A stretch of 64,000 bases of DNA, from positions 178,656 through 242,655 of the forward strand of contig NZ_LMJT01000009.1 of the NCBI RefSeq assembly GCF_001429395.1. The letters are read 5' to 3'. Position numbers and translations under genes: made by a program. Below, in pieces: positions 61,759 through 64,000 of the stretch. The notes under the pieces were generated by a model. The model saw only the letters and a program-made list of their open reading frames with translations, was not told the DNA's origin and did not search any database. How positions within the stretch are numbered: position 1 is the stretch's first letter; each line of letters opens with the position of its first letter. The DNA comes from Allobosea sp. Root381 (GTDB lineage: Bacteria > Pseudomonadota > Alphaproteobacteria > Rhizobiales > Beijerinckiaceae).

Positions 61759-62643
61759 ATGCACGACGAACTGGGAAGTCTGGCGGCATTTGCCGCAGTC
61801 GCCGAAGCGCGCAGCTTCACCCGCGCGGCTGGGCGCCTCGGCACTTCGCAGTCGGCACTGAGCCACAAGATCCGTCGGCTCGAAAGCAGGCTCGGCATCC
61901 GGTTGCTGACGCGAACGACCCGCAGTGTCGCTCTGACCGACGCCGGCAGTCGTTTGCTCGAAACCCTTGCCCCCGCTCTGGACGACATCAAGGAGCGGTT
62001 GAGCGCGCTTACGGAGTCCGAGAGCTCGCCGACGGGGATTGTGCGGATCTCATCGGCCGATCATGCGGCTGAAACCATTCTTTGGCCCGCATTGCGGACG
62101 CTGCTACCCAAGTTCCCCGGCATCTCTGTCGAGGTTAATGTCGACAATGGGCTGGTCGACATTGTCGCGGATCGTTTCGACGCCGGCGTTCGGCTCGGCG
62201 CAAATTTGGCTCGCGACATGATCGCGGTCCCGATCGGTCCACCGGAGCGCTTGATCGTGATTGGGTCGCCGGATTACCTGTCGATCAATCGCCCACCAGC
62301 CACTCCCGCTGACCTGACGAAGCATCGCTGCATCAACCGTCACCTTCCGACGCTCGGTGGGTTGGCGCCATGGGAGTTTTCGAAGAACGGCAGCCAGGAG
62401 CGCGTGCGAGTCACAGGGCAACTGGCTTTCAACCGTCCGGAGCTCATCATCGAAGCCGCGCTGGAAGGGTTCGGCCTAGCCTGTCTATTGGCGTCCCAGG
62501 TGAAGTCGATGGTGGACGAGAGGCGCTTGATCAGTGTCCTTGAGGATTGGTGCCCCGAGTTTCCCGGGTACCACCTCTACTATCCGAGCCGCAGGCAGCA
62601 CACGCTGGCCTTCGAGACAGTGCGCAATGCGTTGCGGTACTAA
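61759..62643 (+). CDS. LysR-family transcriptional regulator
   Basis: A 294-residue LysR regulator. N-terminal winged helix is LAAFAAVAEARSFTRAAGRLGTSQSALSHKIRRLESRLGIRLLTRTTRSVALTDAG (about residues 8-63). The C-terminal effector domain includes GIVRISSADHAAETILWP and DRFDAGVRLG, typical of the CrgA/DsdC-like group. ATG at 61759 is chosen because the upstream residues are not family-like. Divergent from the VCBS gene, which may be a target. Confidence 0.92.
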   Translation: MHDELGSLAAFAAVAEARSFTRAAGRLGTSQSALSHKIRRLESRLGIRLLTRTTRSVALTDAGSRLLETLAPALDDIKERLSALTESESSPTGIVRISSADHAAETILWPALRTLLPKFPGISVEVNVDNGLVDIVADRFDAGVRLGANLARDMIAVPIGPPERLIVIGSPDYLSINRPPATPADLTKHRCINRHLPTLGGLAPWEFSKNGSQERVRVTGQLAFNRPELIIEAALEGFGLACLLASQVKSMVDERRLISVLEDWCPEFPGYHLYYPSRRQHTLAFETVRNALRY

Positions 62644-62903
62644 GCGAGATCATAGTCGCGCCATTAGCGGACCTTGAGATATTGCCCGGAAGCGGACGTC
62701 ACCGGATCAGCGCAGTCATTTGGTGGTCAGCCCAATTGCAGACATCTACGTGGGTTGCGAAGCCCACCTCTTGCGGTTGACGGTTATCGGATGTTCATGG
62801 TCCGGGCCCGACACAGACGAGGCTGACTCGCGCTCCTGAATCCCCGCCGGCCGTACCACCCGATACCACGAGCCAGCTCGCAAATAGCCCAGCACTTCGC
62901 ATT

Positions 62904-63779
62904 TTAGAGCGCGCAGTTTGCAAGAAGCAGCCGTCTGACATGGCTCGTCAGATGGCGCTTGCGCTCGTTTTCGAGGAAGCCGATTTCGCGCTGCCCGCCA
63001 GCAAAGTCCAATCTTTCAATCCGCAGCTTGGGGCTCTCCTCCCAGGACGAATAGCGTCCCAGGGGCAGGATGGTGACCCCGGCATCCTGCTCGACCATCT
63101 CGACGAGGGTCCGCGACAGGTTCATTTCGAGACTGTCGCTGAAGGTGATGCCTTGATCCTTCAGAAATCGGTCGATCAGGCCGCCGGTGTGGGTGCCGCG
63201 CGAGGGACGCAGGAACAGGCGACTGCGCATCAGGCTCGCCATGTCCTGCCCTTGCGACGACTGGCGATGCGCCATGAAGACGAAGGGCTCGTGATAGAGC
63301 GTCGTCCAGAGGGTTCCGGCGGCAATCGGCCTGAGGCTGCGCACGGCAACGGCTGCATTTGACTGCCCGGATTCCACCCGCGCGCTCAGATCGACCGAGT
63401 ATCCGACGGCAGGACGGATCGTCAGGCGGGGAAAACGGTCGCGAGCTTGGAGCGTTGCGCGCACCAGCAGGCTCATCGCCGAGGCGACCGCTTCCACGTC
63501 GATCGAGCCGACCGGGTCATCCTCATCCTCCGGGCTGCTCATGAGTTCGTCGAACTGCTCGATCAGCTGGCGGGCGCGGGGGAGGAAGCGCAGCCCGCGC
63601 TCATTCAGCGACACCGTCTTGCCGATGCGATCGAAAAGCGGGTTGCCGAGGCCGTCTTCGAGCTGCCGCATCTGCTGGCTGACGCCCGCAGGCGTCAGGC
63701 CGATCTTGCCGGAGGCCGCTGCAAAGCCGCCGCACTGGGCGACGGATATAAAGGTACGCAGCGTTCGGATCGACGTCAT
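62904..63779 (-). CDS. LysR-family transcriptional regulator
   Basis: A 291-residue LysR protein with N-terminal helix-turn-helix (LRTFISVAQCGGFAAASGKIGLTPAGVSQQMRQLEDGLGNPLFDRIGKTVSLNERG). The effector domain has LTIRPAVGYSVDLSARVESGQSNAAVAV. A palindrome upstream of its ATG and the divergent peptide-type ABC transporter suggest it controls that transporter. Confidence 0.92.
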   Translation of the reverse strand: MTSIRTLRTFISVAQCGGFAAASGKIGLTPAGVSQQMRQLEDGLGNPLFDRIGKTVSLNERGLRFLPRARQLIEQFDELMSSPEDEDDPVGSIDVEAVASAMSLLVRATLQARDRFPRLTIRPAVGYSVDLSARVESGQSNAAVAVRSLRPIAAGTLWTTLYHEPFVFMAHRQSSQGQDMASLMRSRLFLRPSRGTHTGGLIDRFLKDQGITFSDSLEMNLSRTLVEMVEQDAGVTILPLGRYSSWEESPKLRIERLDFAGGQREIGFLENERKRHLTSHVRRLLLANCAL

Positions 63780-63793
63780 CTGGGCATCATCGA

Positions 63794-63806
63794 CAATTTA
63801 AAATTG
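63794..63806. promoter_or_regulatory. Palindrome between LysR and ABC permease genes
   Basis: CAATTT-A-AAATTG is a perfect 6-bp inverted repeat about one base, 15 bases upstream of the LysR start, within an AT-rich gap in an otherwise high-GC region. It fits a LysR binding site of the T-N11-A type. Confidence 0.45.
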
Positions 63807-63896
63807 CTTATCCGGCAACAACTTCTAGTTTTTGTTTCGAAAGCGCAAGCGATAGCACTGGGTCGGACGGCTTTTTGAAGTCACCGGACCTGGCGC

Positions 63897-64000
63897 ATGT
63901 TTCGTTTCACGCTGACGCGGATAGGGATGGCGATACCGACGCTGCTGATTGTCGCGGTGTCTGTGTTCGTCCTGATCCGCCTGATACCGGGCGACCCGGC
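63897..64000 (+). CDS. DppB-type ABC transporter permease, 5' end only
   Basis: The first 34 codons read MFRFTLTRIGMAIPTLLIVA onward to LIRLIPGDPA, the canonical N-terminus of peptide/nickel-type (DppB/OppB) permeases. The gene runs off the right edge. It is divergent from the LysR regulator. Confidence 0.85.
   Translation, partial: MFRFTLTRIGMAIPTLLIVAVSVFVLIRLIPGDP

Noticed and set aside
1..64000. tRNA, rRNA, CRISPR arrays and intact insertion sequences
   Set aside because: I looked through the intergenic spacers and found no cloverleaf with conserved arms, no rRNA segments, no regularly spaced repeats and no complete transposase gene.

Overview
The window is high-GC DNA, densely packed with genes in short co-directional runs, and reads as a chromosomal segment of an alphaproteobacterium of the order Hyphomicrobiales. 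Supporting signs are the rph/hrcA divergence, the rsmI-yraN-gshB string, the DUF2244/nth divergent pair, an LpoA-like lipoprotein beside hemW-rdgB, a tripartite tricarboxylate (TTT) transporter, and several dispersed palindromic repeats. A Bosea-like genus is my best guess from gene content, but this is inference. I see no rRNA, tRNA, CRISPR array, intact insertion sequence or prophage.

Layout. 1-5.3 kb: a predicted GT-C-like membrane protein, an Ada-like DNA repair protein, a methyltransferase, DUF2244 and endonuclease III, and a Sel1-like lipoprotein. 5.3-15.1 kb: one long minus-strand nucleoside uptake and salvage operon. It runs from a BMP-type binding protein, an MBL-fold hydrolase, a double ATPase and two permeases to cytidine deaminase, purine nucleoside phosphorylase, deoC, deoA and a hydroxyacid reductase. 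15.3-18 kb: moeB and a second copy of the GT-C-like protein. 18-34.6 kb: core housekeeping genes (gshB, yraN, rsmI, LpoA-like, hemW, rdgB, rph, hrcA, homocysteine methyltransferase, regulators, lepA, ggt, nitronate monooxygenase). Three families of short repeats occur in this part, mostly between convergent genes.

34.7-50 kb is accessory. After a ferredoxin-reductase-like flavoprotein comes a cell-surface glycan island: three GT-A glycosyltransferases, two of them fused to unusual C-terminal pieces; a methyltransferase; an AT-rich gene of unknown function; an orphan DUF2793 tail-fibre-like protein; a sulfotransferase; a TPR/coiled-coil protein; and a 1410-residue protein. That protein joins an FkbM methyltransferase, a long coiled coil, a GT2-like region and a GT25 domain. 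This is the most unusual part of the window.

50.3-59.9 kb holds a divergent sugar-acid catabolic locus. The minus arm is tctC, a uronate-dehydrogenase-like protein, a galactarolactone-isomerase-like amidohydrolase and a PdxA-family dehydrogenase. The plus arm is tctB, tctA, a GntR/FCD regulator, an Asp/Glu-racemase-like protein lacking the second catalytic cysteine, and a hydroxypyruvate/oxo-tetronate-isomerase-like protein. The two arms are separated by a promoter region with a perfect inverted repeat. Together they suggest uptake and oxidation of a uronic or aldaric acid by a route that is not fully covered by textbook pathways. 60.2-64 kb has a secreted FG-GAP/VCBS repeat protein, two LysR regulators and the start of a peptide-type ABC transporter that runs off the window.
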